Below are positions 47,309 through 56,252 of a DNA stretch of 64,000 nucleotides, piece after piece. Source of the DNA: RPQJ01 sp963846885. GTDB lineage: Bacteria; Pseudomonadota; Gammaproteobacteria; Steroidobacterales; Steroidobacteraceae. The notes beneath the pieces were generated by a model. It had not been told where the DNA came from, did not search any database, and was given only the letters and a program-made list of their open reading frames with translations. Position numbers and translations under genes: made by a program. How positions within the stretch are numbered: position 1 is the first letter of the stretch; the number at the start of each line of letters is the position of its first letter. Location: assembly GCA_963846885.1 (NCBI GenBank), contig CAWJXS010000004.1, forward strand, positions 1 through 64,000, given 5' to 3'.

Positions 47309-47660
47309 GGTGGCCTTGTTTCAGTCGGTCAATGCCTGGATGACCGCGACAGGATCGTTCGAATGGCACGCACGTCGATCGCCACGGCGCCGGCGCCAGG
47401 GGAGTGGGACGGGGGCGTCCGCTGACGACGCCCGGCAGGCTGCGTCAACGACGTACATACGTCAATAGCGCATGGATGGCGCGGCCAGCGCGGGTCCGGG
47501 AACTCGAAGTCCTCGCGTCATCGCTGGATGCGCCAACGCTGCCGACTCGCAGCTACCTATTTCCACGCATTGTCCGACTTCCCCGAAACTCGGAGAGTGG
47601 GGCTGACAGGCGCGGGTCACTCCGGCGTCATCGCCGAAGAGCCCGGCCAAGGAGGCTCGC
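47309..47660. other. Intergenic region upstream of the TIG-domain lipoprotein
   Basis: A 352-base gap between divergent genes. I find no supported gene, tRNA or recognised riboswitch. AAGGAGG at 47650-47656 is the ribosome site of the gene at 47661. The middle is GC-rich with no clear promoter boxes. Confidence 0.5.
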
Positions 47661-50039
47661 ATGACATTCAAGGAAGACGCGATTGCACATCGCGGTGCCC
47701 TGTTGCGCTGCGCATTGCTCATCCTGTGCGGTTTCGCGGCCCTGCTCACGGCATGCGGGGGCGACGACGATGACTCAAAAAAGCCGGTACCGATCCTGGA
47801 TTCGATCTCGCCTGCGACCGTCATCGCCGGGGCGCCTGATCTCCGGCTTGCGGTCACCGGGTCCAGGTTCGTCAAGGGTTCCGTCGTCCAGTGGAACGGG
47901 TCGGCCCGCGCGACCACCTTCGACAGTGCCAGCGGGTTGACGGCGACGATCCCTGCCAGCGACCTCGCGAGCGGCGGCGTCAGCAAGGTCACGGTAGCTA
48001 ATCCACCGCCTGGAGGCGGCGTTTCTGCCGACAGGACCTTCACCGTCGAGAACCCCTTGCCAGTGATCGCATCATTGAGTCCCGCGCGGGTGCTGGCCGG
48101 CAGCGCTGCGACGACTATCGCGGTGAGCGGCAGCGGCTTTGTGCCGACTGCCCTCGTGCAATGGAACGGCGCCAACCGCTCGACCACGTTCGTCAGTGCC
48201 ACACGACTCGACGCAACCCTGCTGGCCACCGATCTCGCGACCGCGGGGAGCTACGCGGTGAAGGTGGTGAGCCCAACGCCCGGAGGCGGTTCTTCCGCAG
48301 CCCTGACGTTCACCGTCGACCCGACCAACCCGCCGGTCATGTCGCCCGTCATCGCGTCCCTGGTTCCGTCGAGCGTGGTCGCTGGCAGTCCGGCATTCGC
48401 GTTGACCGTGAAGGGCCAAGGCTACGTCCCCCTGTCCGTCGTGACCTGGAATGGTTCGCCGCGCGAGACGACCTATCTGAGCTCGATCGAACTGCGAGCC
48501 TCCATCCTGGCAACTGACGTGGCGAGCGCCGGAATCCGCAGCGTCGAGGTTGCAAATCCAGCGTCCAGCGGCGGGCGGAGCAACGCGGTCGGGTTCACCG
48601 TGACGACTGCACCCGACGTTGTGCAGGTCCCGGAGCGGGTCAGCATGGCGCTCGATGGGTCGTATCCGAACGGACCGAGCGTGAATGGCGGCGTGGACTT
48701 TCAAGGCCGCTACGTCATCTTCGCCTCGAGCGCATCGAACCTGGTGGCCGGCGATACCAACGATGCCTACGACATCTTCCTGCGCGACACGTGCGACGGC
48801 GCGCCGGCAGGCTGCCTGCCCGCAACGACGCGCATCACGATGGGGGCGGACGGATCGCAGGCGAATGGCGACAGCGGCTCCACCCGCCAGTCTCCTGAGG
48901 GTTCGCTGGCGGTCAGCTCGTCTGGCCGCTATGTCGCCTTCGTCTCCGCGGCGAGCAATCTCGTCGCCGGCGACGACAACGGGGTCGACGACGTCTTCGT
49001 GTACGACAGGTGCATTCCGTCTCCGACCGCCTGCACGCCGAAGACGCTGCTGGTCTCGAAACGTGCGGACGGCGGTTCCGCGAATGCGCCGAGCACGGCC
49101 CCGGCACTGGCATTCGACGGACGCTACGTCGTATTCGCCAGCACCGCCGCCAGCCTGGTGGCCGGTGATGGCAATGGATTGGCGGATGTCTTCCTGCGCG
49201 ACACCTGTCTCAACGCAGCCGCAGGTTGCGTGCCGCAGACCACCCGGATTTCGACAGGAGCAGGCGGCGCCGACGCGAACGGCAGCAGCGGTTCGCCCAC
49301 CTTCACCGGGCGCTACGTGGCCTTCGCCTCGACCGCGAGCAACCTCGTCGCGGGCGACGCGAACAATGCGGCCGATGTCTTCATCAGCGACACCTGCGTC
49401 GGAGCGGATGTGCCCTGCACGCCGACCACGCAGCTGGTTTCGGTCGGCGTGGCCGGCGCAGCTGCCAACGGCGTGAGTTCAGACCCGCAAGTCGGGTTGG
49501 GCCTCGAGGACAGCTCAGGGACCAACTGGGACGGTCGGCTGGTGGCCTTCGTCTCCGGTGCGTCGAACCTCGTGGCGGGCGACACCAACGGCGTCGAAGA
49601 CGTTTTCCTGCGCGATACCTGCATGGGCGTGACGGGTTGCACGCCGTCGACCGTGCGGGTGTCCGTCACGAGCGAGGGCGGCCAGATCCTGGGTCACCCG
49701 TCGGCAATGCCGGACTTCCTGTCCTGGGACGGGTGGCTGGTGCCCTTCGTGACGGCTGCGAACGCAGTGGTGCCTACCGACACGAACAACCTTGCGGACG
49801 TCTTCGTCCGTTTCGTCTGTGCCAGCGCACCGGGTTGCACGCCGTCGACGAGCCGGGTGTCGGTGGGTCCGGGCGGCGTGCAGGGTAACGGTGCGAGTTC
49901 CGCCCCTCGCCTCGATGGCGACTTGTACGGCGCCTCGATCGTGACTTTCCACTCGACCGCGACCAACCTCGTGGCAGAACCGGCCCCGGCCACCAACTAC
50001 GGCGCGATATTCAAGGCCCGGATCGCGTCGGGCGACTGA
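47661..50039 (+). CDS. Lipoprotein with three IPT/TIG domains and six tandem TolB/PD40-like repeats
   Basis: A 792-aa predicted lipoprotein (lipobox LLTAC near residue 32, then an acidic GDDDDS linker). Residues ~42-320 hold three TIG-like Ig folds of ~88 aa, each starting I-x-S-I/L-x-P and ending TFTV or GFTV. From ~345 to 770 there are six repeats of ~65-70 aa with the core GRYVAFVSAASNLVAGDxNxxxDVF, each followed by two Cys about 6-8 residues apart, plus a partial seventh. The DxNxxxD core resembles PD40/TolB propeller blades. The whole looks like a surface adhesion or carbohydrate-binding protein. AAGGAGG precedes the start. Confidence 0.83.
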   Translation: MTFKEDAIAHRGALLRCALLILCGFAALLTACGGDDDDSKKPVPILDSISPATVIAGAPDLRLAVTGSRFVKGSVVQWNGSARATTFDSASGLTATIPASDLASGGVSKVTVANPPPGGGVSADRTFTVENPLPVIASLSPARVLAGSAATTIAVSGSGFVPTALVQWNGANRSTTFVSATRLDATLLATDLATAGSYAVKVVSPTPGGGSSAALTFTVDPTNPPVMSPVIASLVPSSVVAGSPAFALTVKGQGYVPLSVVTWNGSPRETTYLSSIELRASILATDVASAGIRSVEVANPASSGGRSNAVGFTVTTAPDVVQVPERVSMALDGSYPNGPSVNGGVDFQGRYVIFASSASNLVAGDTNDAYDIFLRDTCDGAPAGCLPATTRITMGADGSQANGDSGSTRQSPEGSLAVSSSGRYVAFVSAASNLVAGDDNGVDDVFVYDRCIPSPTACTPKTLLVSKRADGGSANAPSTAPALAFDGRYVVFASTAASLVAGDGNGLADVFLRDTCLNAAAGCVPQTTRISTGAGGADANGSSGSPTFTGRYVAFASTASNLVAGDANNAADVFISDTCVGADVPCTPTTQLVSVGVAGAAANGVSSDPQVGLGLEDSSGTNWDGRLVAFVSGASNLVAGDTNGVEDVFLRDTCMGVTGCTPSTVRVSVTSEGGQILGHPSAMPDFLSWDGWLVPFVTAANAVVPTDTNNLADVFVRFVCASAPGCTPSTSRVSVGPGGVQGNGASSAPRLDGDLYGASIVTFHSTATNLVAEPAPATNYGAIFKARIASGD

Positions 50040-50172
50040 GGGACGCAACGGCGGCAGACCTCGCAGCGGCAGCCTCGCGGACGCCCGCCCGGCTGTCGCT
50101 GCGCAGCGGGGGAAGGTCGCATTGGGGCAACCAAGGCGACCTTGACGTCGGCAGGGCCCTGAGGTGGCAGCG

Positions 50173-50598
50173 CTATTCTGGGAGCATCTCGCCCGACCCG
50201 CCGAACTCTTTCGGAAAGTCCTTGAACTTCGGCAGGCCGTCGCGCACGGACATGACTTTTTCGCCGTAATGCACGTGCACCGTGGGCGTGTACTTGAGGC
50301 CTTTGACCGAACCTGACGGCACGTCCGTCATGCCCATGCCGGGGTGACCCACGAGCACGGCGGCGCCGCAAGACTTGCAGAACTGGCGGTGGCTGTTTTC
50401 AGACCGCTTGAAAAGCCCGAGATTGTCAGCGCCCTTCGTGATCTTGACGCTTGGCGTCGGCCAGAGCGCAGCCGCGTGGAGCGGTGCGCTGAGCCAGCCC
50501 CGGCACGAACTGCAGTGGCAGATCGCCTGCACGGCGGGCTCGCCAGTGATCTCGAGTTGGACGGCGCCGCAGATGCATCCGGCGGTGTAGGTCGTCAT
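50173..50598 (-). CDS. GFA/CENP-V family zinc protein
   Basis: A 141-aa protein of the glutathione-dependent formaldehyde-activating (GFA) fold. Zinc ligands are visible as Cys8 and Cys10 (GCICG), Cys27/29/32 (CHCSSC) and Cys74/77 (CKSCG), the full two-site set. A true formaldehyde-activating role is proven for only a few members, so the family name should not be read as function. GGAAGAA lies before ATG 50598. No formaldehyde-detoxification genes are adjacent. Confidence 0.88.
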   Translation of the reverse strand: MTTYTAGCICGAVQLEITGEPAVQAICHCSSCRGWLSAPLHAAALWPTPSVKITKGADNLGLFKRSENSHRQFCKSCGAAVLVGHPGMGMTDVPSGSVKGLKYTPTVHVHYGEKVMSVRDGLPKFKDFPKEFGGSGEMLPE

Positions 50599-50736
50599 GG
50601 ATTCTTCCTGCCCGTTGAATGGCGACCGCGGTCGCGACAGGGGCAAGAGTAATCCGCTTCGGAACCCATATGCACGCGGCGTGTCGGGTGCAGCCCTGCG
50701 ACCGGCCGTCGGCGGGATTGTCCCGGCCCGGTGGAG

Positions 50737-51507
50737 TCAGGGAACCGTGACCAACAGGCTGCTGCAGGTCACGCCGGATTCGGCCTTTGCCAGTTCGGCC
50801 TGCGGCACGGTCCGTACGGTAAAGCCGCTGGCTTCTATCCGGGTGCGGGTCCGCGAATGGTGCGCCGGATGTATGACCGCTCCGCCCAGCGCGAGCGCAT
50901 TGGCGGCGTGCGGCTCGGCCGGATCGACGGCGAGCGAGCGATGACCGGCGAACGTTGCGGGCGACACCCATGCAGGGTTCAGCAGCACCAGGTCGTCGGC
51001 GATGCGTGTCACTGCCGACTTGAGATGCAGGCAGCCACTGAAGGCGACCGGCACGACCTGGTAGCCATAGGGCGCCAGCGCCGTGCCCAGCTGGGCGATC
51101 GCGTCGCGGCTGGTCCGCGTGGACAGCCCGACGTAGAGCGTGCGTCCAGCCACCAGCACGTCGCCCCCGTCGAGTGTGCCGGGCGCTGCAATGTGCAGCA
51201 GCGGACGATGCGCCGCGAGCGCGGCCGCGACTGAAACGGTTTCCGGTTGTCGCGAAAGCGCCCCGGGTCGAGTGATCACAGCGACGTCATCGAGAACGAC
51301 CGCGGCGTCTTCGACGAACACGCCATCGGGTAGATGCGGCGCCGCAGGCAACCTCCGCACCTCGGCACCCAGGCTCGCGAGCAGCGCTTCGTAGGTCTCG
51401 TGCTCGATCCGGGCGCCCTCGATGTCGAGCGGCTCGCGCACGAGATGCGTCAGCTCGCAGTCCGCGAGTGCCGGACTGATTTCACGTGTGTAAGCGATCA
51501 GTGTCAT
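50737..51507 (-). CDS. Dimethylarginine dimethylaminohydrolase-like amidinotransferase-fold enzyme
   Basis: A 256-aa enzyme of the DDAH group, which hydrolyses methylated arginines to citrulline and an amine. It has the expected FVEDAAVVLDD, GTLDGGDVLVAG and LHLKSAVT (catalytic His region) segments, and the nucleophile Cys248 in GVTCSSLL near the C-terminus. The length fits bacterial DDAH and is well below arginine deiminase. It is monocistronic between the GFA and MscS genes. Confidence 0.9.
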   Translation of the reverse strand: MTLIAYTREISPALADCELTHLVREPLDIEGARIEHETYEALLASLGAEVRRLPAAPHLPDGVFVEDAAVVLDDVAVITRPGALSRQPETVSVAAALAAHRPLLHIAAPGTLDGGDVLVAGRTLYVGLSTRTSRDAIAQLGTALAPYGYQVVPVAFSGCLHLKSAVTRIADDLVLLNPAWVSPATFAGHRSLAVDPAEPHAANALALGGAVIHPAHHSRTRTRIEASGFTVRTVPQAELAKAESGVTCSSLLVTVP

Positions 51508-51568
51508 GAGGGCGCTGTTCCTGGGCCTCGCGGACGCGCGCCCAGCGGCGCGTCGTCCGCTGCGCGGC

Positions 51569-52387
51569 TCAGGCCTGAACCTGGATCATCCGCGTGATGT
51601 TCGCCGGCGTCGGGGCCGGCCATCCCGCTTCCTGCGCCACGCGCATGATCGTCTGGTTGGTGTCGAAGTACACCTGCCAGTAGTGATCGGTGTGGCAGTA
51701 CGGCCGCACGGCGATCACGGTGCCGAGCAGGTTGATGTCCAGCAGGCTCACTTCGGGCGCCGGTTGCTGCAGCACGTTGGGAATCCGGGCGACGGCCGCC
51801 TGCAGCCGCGCGATCGCGTCGTTATGGTCGACGCCACCGGCCAGCTGGGCAGTGCGCTCGACGCGACGGTGCGGCAGCGACGAGAAGTTCTGGATCGTGT
51901 CGCTGAAGATCTTGCCGTTGCCGATCAGCGTGAGCACGTTGTCGGGTGTCACGATCGTGGTGCCGAACAGGCCGAGCTCGTGCACCGTGCCGGTGACCCC
52001 GGCAATGCTCACGAAGTCGCCGACCTTGAACGGCCGCAGCACCAGCATGAATGCGCCGGCCGCGAAGTTGCCGAGCATGCCGCTCCAGGCGGCGCCGATC
52101 GCGACGCCCGCGCCGGCCAGCATCGCGGCGATCGAGGTCGTCTGGATGCCGAAGTAGCCGAGGATGCCGAGCACCAGGGCGATGTTGAGTGCAACGGTGA
52201 TGATCGAACCCAGGTAGCGCGTCAGCGTCGGGTCGATCTGGTTGCGGTGCATGGCTGCCTGCACCAGGTGGATGACCCGGCCGATCAGCCAGCGGCCGAC
52301 GAACCAGAAAACGATTGCAGCTGCCACCTTGACGGCCAGGGCCGCCACCGTGGTGCGCAGGAAGGTCTCGACGGCAGCGATGTCCAT
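51569..52387 (-). CDS. mscS: Small-conductance mechanosensitive channel (MscS family)
   Basis: A 272-aa homo-heptameric channel that releases osmolytes on hypo-osmotic shock. There are three N-terminal helices, the third being the Gly/Ala-rich pore helix (AAMLAGAGVAIGAAWSGMLGN). The beta domain motif RPFKVGDFVSIAGVTGTV follows, then a C-terminal alpha/beta part. The length and pore pattern match classic MscS closely. It is divergent from the Kef-type antiporter gene, so the two turgor-related transporters share a 172-base control region. Confidence 0.93.
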   Translation of the reverse strand: MDIAAVETFLRTTVAALAVKVAAAIVFWFVGRWLIGRVIHLVQAAMHRNQIDPTLTRYLGSIITVALNIALVLGILGYFGIQTTSIAAMLAGAGVAIGAAWSGMLGNFAAGAFMLVLRPFKVGDFVSIAGVTGTVHELGLFGTTIVTPDNVLTLIGNGKIFSDTIQNFSSLPHRRVERTAQLAGGVDHNDAIARLQAAVARIPNVLQQPAPEVSLLDINLLGTVIAVRPYCHTDHYWQVYFDTNQTIMRVAQEAGWPAPTPANITRMIQVQA

Positions 52388-52559
52388 GCAGGCTCCCAGT
52401 GGTCATTCATTCGTGAAATCGCGGGTGCGGCAGTTTCGGGACAAGCGCATCGCGCGTCAATTGCCGTGCGACGGTGCCAGCACGATGCAGGGCCCCGCCG
52501 CGGACGACTACGTTAAGCTCATGCGCGAGGCGGACCAATGACGGTTGCAGGAGGCGCGC

Positions 52560-54413
52560 ATGGCGACGGAAACCGCGGGGATGGGTCTGGGGCACGCGGT
52601 CGTGCTGCTTGCCGCGGCGGTCATCGCGGTGCCGTTGTTCCGCAAGCTGGGACTGGGCGCGGTGCTGGGTTACCTGTGCGCAGGCCTGCTGATCGGGCCC
52701 TTCGGGCTGGCCCTGTTCCACGAGCCCCAGGCCATCCTGCACGTGGCCGAACTCGGCATCGTGCTGTTCCTGTTCCTGATCGGCCTCGAGATGCGCCCGA
52801 CCAAGCTATGGGCAATGCGCCGGGACATCTTCGGGCTGGGCCTCACGCAGGTGCTGGCTTGCGGCGCGCTGCTGACGGGCGTCGGGTACCTGTTCGGCTG
52901 GTCCCCGTCGGTGGCCCTGATCGGTGCGATGGGCTTCGTGCTGTCCTCGACCGCAGTGATCATGAAGATGCTCGACGAGCGAGGGCAGGCGTCCACGCCC
53001 GCCGGTCAGCGGGCCGTCGCGATCCTGCTGCTCGAGGACCTGTCGATCATTCCCTTGCTGGCCCTGGTCGCGTTCATCGGGCTTGCACAAGGCACGGGCG
53101 CCGAGTCGACGCGCCCTGTGTGGCAGTCGGCGCTGCTCGCCGTGGGGGCGCTCGCCACGCTCGTCGCCATCGGTCGCTGGGCCATCAACCCGTTGTTCCG
53201 CATCGTCGCGGCGCTGGGCGGACGCGACGTGATGACGGCGGCGGCGCTGCTGGTCGTACTGGGTGCCGCGCTGTTCATGCAGTGGGGCGGGCTGTCGATG
53301 GCGATGGGCGCCTTCATTGCCGGTGTGCTGCTTTCGGAGTCGACGTTCCGGCACCAGCTCGAGGCCGACATCGAGCCCTTCCGCGGCATCCTGCTCGGAC
53401 TCTTTTTCCTCTCCGTGGGCATGTCGCTCGACCTCGGCGTCGTGGTGCGCGAGTGGCGGCTCGTCGCCGGCGGCGTGGCGGCGTTCATGGTCGTCAAGGC
53501 CATCGGCGTCTACGGTGTGGCGCGGGTCTTCGGGGCGGAACCGCGCGAGTCCGTGCTGCGTGCAGCGCAGTTCGCGCAGGGCGGCGAGTTTGCCTTCGTG
53601 CTGTACGCCGCCGCGACGGCCGCGGGCGTCTTCGACCAGCGCGCGGGCGCCGTGATGGCGGCGATCGTCATCCTGTCGATGGCGCTCACGCCGGTCGTCA
53701 TGCTGCTGCTCGACCGCTTCCTGCCCGCCCCGACGCCCTCGATGCACGGCATCGAGGAACCGCCGTGCCTCACCGGCCGCGTGCTGATCATCGGCTTCGG
53801 GCGTTTCGGCCAGGTCGTGAGCCAGCCCCTGCTGGCGCGTGACGTGGACATCTCGATCATCGATGCGGACGTCGACATGATCCGCGCGGCCGGCAACTTC
53901 GGCTTCAAGGTGTATTACGGCGACGGCTCGCGACTCGACGTGCTGCGCGCATCGGGCGCCGGCAAGGCGGACGCGATCCTCGTCTGCATCGACAAGCCGG
54001 AACTGGCCAACCGCATCGTCGGGCTGGCGAAGCAGGAGTTTCCACAGGCGCGGCTTTACGTGCGTGCGTTCGATCGCGGGCATGCCCTGCGCCTCATCCA
54101 GACGGGCGTCGACTACCAGGTGCGCGAGACGTTCGAGTCGGCGCTGGTGTTTGGCGACAACGTGTTACGCGGGCTCGGTTACGACGCCGATGAACGAGCG
54201 GCGACGCTGGCAGACGTGCGCCAGCGCGACGAGGATCGCCTGGGCCTGCAACTGATCGGCGGCATCACGGCCGGCCGGTCCTTGATGCGCAACAACCAGG
54301 CCACGCCCGAGCCCGCGCCGCTGACCCGACCGAAGCACGAGCCCCGGGGCTTGAACCCGGAGGCGGCCCAGGCCATCGAGGCGGTCGGGCAGGACGAGCC
54401 GCCAGCGAACTGA
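52560..54413 (+). CDS. Kef-type K+/H+ antiporter with TrkA-N domain
   Basis: A 617-aa CPA2 antiporter. About 12 helices span residues 10-385 (GLGAVLGYLCAGLLIGPFG; FVLSSTAVIMKML; AQGGEFAFVLY). A cytoplasmic TrkA-N/RCK domain starts near residue 405 (RVLIIGFGRFGQVV, Rossmann). In KefB/C this domain senses glutathione adducts to protect against electrophiles; here no KefF/KefG partner is adjacent, so the ligand is unknown. ATG 52560 follows CAGGAGG. It is divergent from mscS and convergent with terC. Confidence 0.9.
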   Translation: MATETAGMGLGHAVVLLAAAVIAVPLFRKLGLGAVLGYLCAGLLIGPFGLALFHEPQAILHVAELGIVLFLFLIGLEMRPTKLWAMRRDIFGLGLTQVLACGALLTGVGYLFGWSPSVALIGAMGFVLSSTAVIMKMLDERGQASTPAGQRAVAILLLEDLSIIPLLALVAFIGLAQGTGAESTRPVWQSALLAVGALATLVAIGRWAINPLFRIVAALGGRDVMTAAALLVVLGAALFMQWGGLSMAMGAFIAGVLLSESTFRHQLEADIEPFRGILLGLFFLSVGMSLDLGVVVREWRLVAGGVAAFMVVKAIGVYGVARVFGAEPRESVLRAAQFAQGGEFAFVLYAAATAAGVFDQRAGAVMAAIVILSMALTPVVMLLLDRFLPAPTPSMHGIEEPPCLTGRVLIIGFGRFGQVVSQPLLARDVDISIIDADVDMIRAAGNFGFKVYYGDGSRLDVLRASGAGKADAILVCIDKPELANRIVGLAKQEFPQARLYVRAFDRGHALRLIQTGVDYQVRETFESALVFGDNVLRGLGYDADERAATLADVRQRDEDRLGLQLIGGITAGRSLMRNNQATPEPAPLTRPKHEPRGLNPEAAQAIEAVGQDEPPAN

Positions 54414-54420
54414 CCTGCGG

Positions 54421-55431
54421 TCAGCGCTCCTCGTTCTCTTCCGGGTCCTTCTTCGCAGCGAACGGATAGGCGGAACCCTGCGCGCCTTTGCGGGGCGGGA
54501 TCCTGAGCGACAGGAACATCGTCAAGGCCAGCACGACGACCGTGAAGCCGAGCGACCAGGACACCGGGATCTTGTAGATGTCGAGCAGCAGCATCTTGGT
54601 GCCGATGAAAACCAGCACGATCGCGAGGCCATAGGAGAGCAGGTGGAATCGCTCGTGCATGCCGGCGAGCAGGAAGTACATCGCGCGCAGGCCGAGGATC
54701 GCGAAGACGTTCGACGTCAGCACGATGAACGGGTCCATCGTGATCGCGAAGATGGCCGGGATCGAGTCGACCGCGAAGATGACGTCGACGATGCCGATCA
54801 GCAGGATCACGACGAACAGCGGCGTCGCCATCTTCACGCCGTCGTGCAGGGTGAAGAACTTCTCGCCGTCGTAGTGCGGCGCGATCTTGATGTGCTTGCG
54901 GACCCACTTCAGCGCCGGATTGGCGCCCAGGTCGGGCTCCTGCCCCGTGGCGAGCCACATCTTGACGCCGGTGAAGACCAGGAACGCGCCGAACAGGTAG
55001 AGAATCCAGTGGAACTGCGCGATGAGCCACGCGCCGACCAGGATCATCACCGCGCGCAGCACGAGCGCGCCGAGGATGCCGATCATGAGCACGCGCTTCT
55101 GGTACTCGGCCGGCACGGCGAAATACGTGAACAGCATCAGGAAGACGAAGATGTTGTCGACGGCCAGCGCTTTCTCGACCAGGTAGCCCGTCACGAATTC
55201 GAGCGCTTTCTGTTCAGCGACGGGATCGCCTGCGGGGCCGCCGAGGTACCACCAGAGCCAGCCGACGAAGACGAACGAGACAGCCACCCAGATCAGCGAC
55301 CAGATCGTGGCTTCCTTGATCGATACCCTGTGCGCGCCCTGCCGCTCCATCGCGAAGAAGTCGACGCACAGCGCGGCAATCACGAACACGCCGAAGAACG
55401 TCCAGAGGAGGGGGGTGCCCGTGGAAACCAT
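54421..55431 (-). CDS. TerC/Alx family membrane protein
   Basis: A 336-aa inner-membrane protein with about nine helices and the TerC signatures EKALAVDNIFVFLMLFTYFAVP and DVIFAVDSIPAIFAITMDPFIV, whose acidic residues (Asp in the helix) are thought to bind metal. Alx-type members export Mn2+ during metallation of secreted proteins or under alkaline stress. No yybP-ykoY riboswitch is visible in the short 42-base gap upstream. It follows the ExoD gene on the same strand. Confidence 0.9.
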   Translation of the reverse strand: MVSTGTPLLWTFFGVFVIAALCVDFFAMERQGAHRVSIKEATIWSLIWVAVSFVFVGWLWWYLGGPAGDPVAEQKALEFVTGYLVEKALAVDNIFVFLMLFTYFAVPAEYQKRVLMIGILGALVLRAVMILVGAWLIAQFHWILYLFGAFLVFTGVKMWLATGQEPDLGANPALKWVRKHIKIAPHYDGEKFFTLHDGVKMATPLFVVILLIGIVDVIFAVDSIPAIFAITMDPFIVLTSNVFAILGLRAMYFLLAGMHERFHLLSYGLAIVLVFIGTKMLLLDIYKIPVSWSLGFTVVVLALTMFLSLRIPPRKGAQGSAYPFAAKKDPEENEER

Positions 55432-55473
55432 TGCGAGTACGCCTGCGATTGAATGAGTTGCGGAAACGGCGGC

Positions 55474-56112
55474 TCAGCCGCCGATGAGTCCGAGTTGCCG
55501 CACGGTGAGCCCGGCAGCCGCGAAGAATGCAATGGCGACACCGCTGAACAGCGCAGCGCTGACGCCCACGATCCCCATCGCCGCCAGGGCCATGAGGCCA
55601 TCGCGTTCCAGCATCGAAAACCCGAACAGCATGATACCGGTGGCGGGCACGAGGTTGGCGAAGGGAACGGGGAGGAAGACGAGTACCGAAAGCGCGAGGC
55701 AGCCGAGACCGATCAGTCGCTCTGCCCACGGGGACGTCAGGAACTCGAGCCGCGGTTGCAGGGCGCGCTCGAGTCGACGCACCGCCGGGCGCGTGCGCTC
55801 CAGCATGCGCCGCAGGTCGGAGCGCTTTATCTCCAGGCGCGCCAGCCGACGCGGCAGCCAGGGCCGCTCGGCGCCGACGACGAGCTGCAGTGAGACCAGC
55901 AGCAGGGGCAGTCCGAGCACGATCGACAGGCCGGGGATGAGCCCTGCAACCATGTTCGGAATCGCGAGAATGACCAGCAGCGCCCCGAAAGAACGCTCGC
56001 CTACTGCTGTCAGGACCTCGGCCAACGTCACCGAGCCCTCGGCGGGCTCGGCCAGGCGGGCCAGGATCGCCGAAAGCCTGTCGGCGCGGGGGCGGTTGCG
56101 GCGGAAACGCAT
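55474..56112 (-). CDS. ExoD-family membrane protein
   Basis: A 212-aa protein of the exopolysaccharide-synthesis ExoD type: a cytoplasmic head (RLSAILARLAEPAEGSVTLAEVLTAVG) and about four helices, with the family segment PNMVAGLIPGLSIVLGLPLLLVSLQ. ExoD is needed for normal exopolysaccharide and alkali tolerance in rhizobia; the exact role is unknown. ATG 56112 is the first conserved-looking start; a longer in-frame form adds 39 non-conserved residues. It is upstream of terC on the same strand, and both families have links to alkaline stress. Confidence 0.83.
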   Translation of the reverse strand: MRFRRNRPRADRLSAILARLAEPAEGSVTLAEVLTAVGERSFGALLVILAIPNMVAGLIPGLSIVLGLPLLLVSLQLVVGAERPWLPRRLARLEIKRSDLRRMLERTRPAVRRLERALQPRLEFLTSPWAERLIGLGCLALSVLVFLPVPFANLVPATGIMLFGFSMLERDGLMALAAMGIVGVSAALFSGVAIAFFAAAGLTVRQLGLIGG

Positions 56113-56252
56113 TCGTGTAATTTCGCAGAGTTGGCGGGGCTGGATCCATACGCCGGGCGCATGGGCAGCATACGTAAGTGGAATTTGTATCACGAATGGC
56201 TGTGTGGCTTCCTTGGTGGACCTGCGCACCGAGACTTGGCCGAGGGAAGAAC

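Noticed and set aside
47309..47660. Possible riboswitch (c-di-GMP type) before the TIG lipoprotein
   Set aside because: I could not find the conserved core of any riboswitch class that I know.
52806..54083. Long reading frame (425 aa) opposite the Kef-type gene
   Set aside because: Antisense shadow with His/Arg/Asp-rich composition and no ribosome site.
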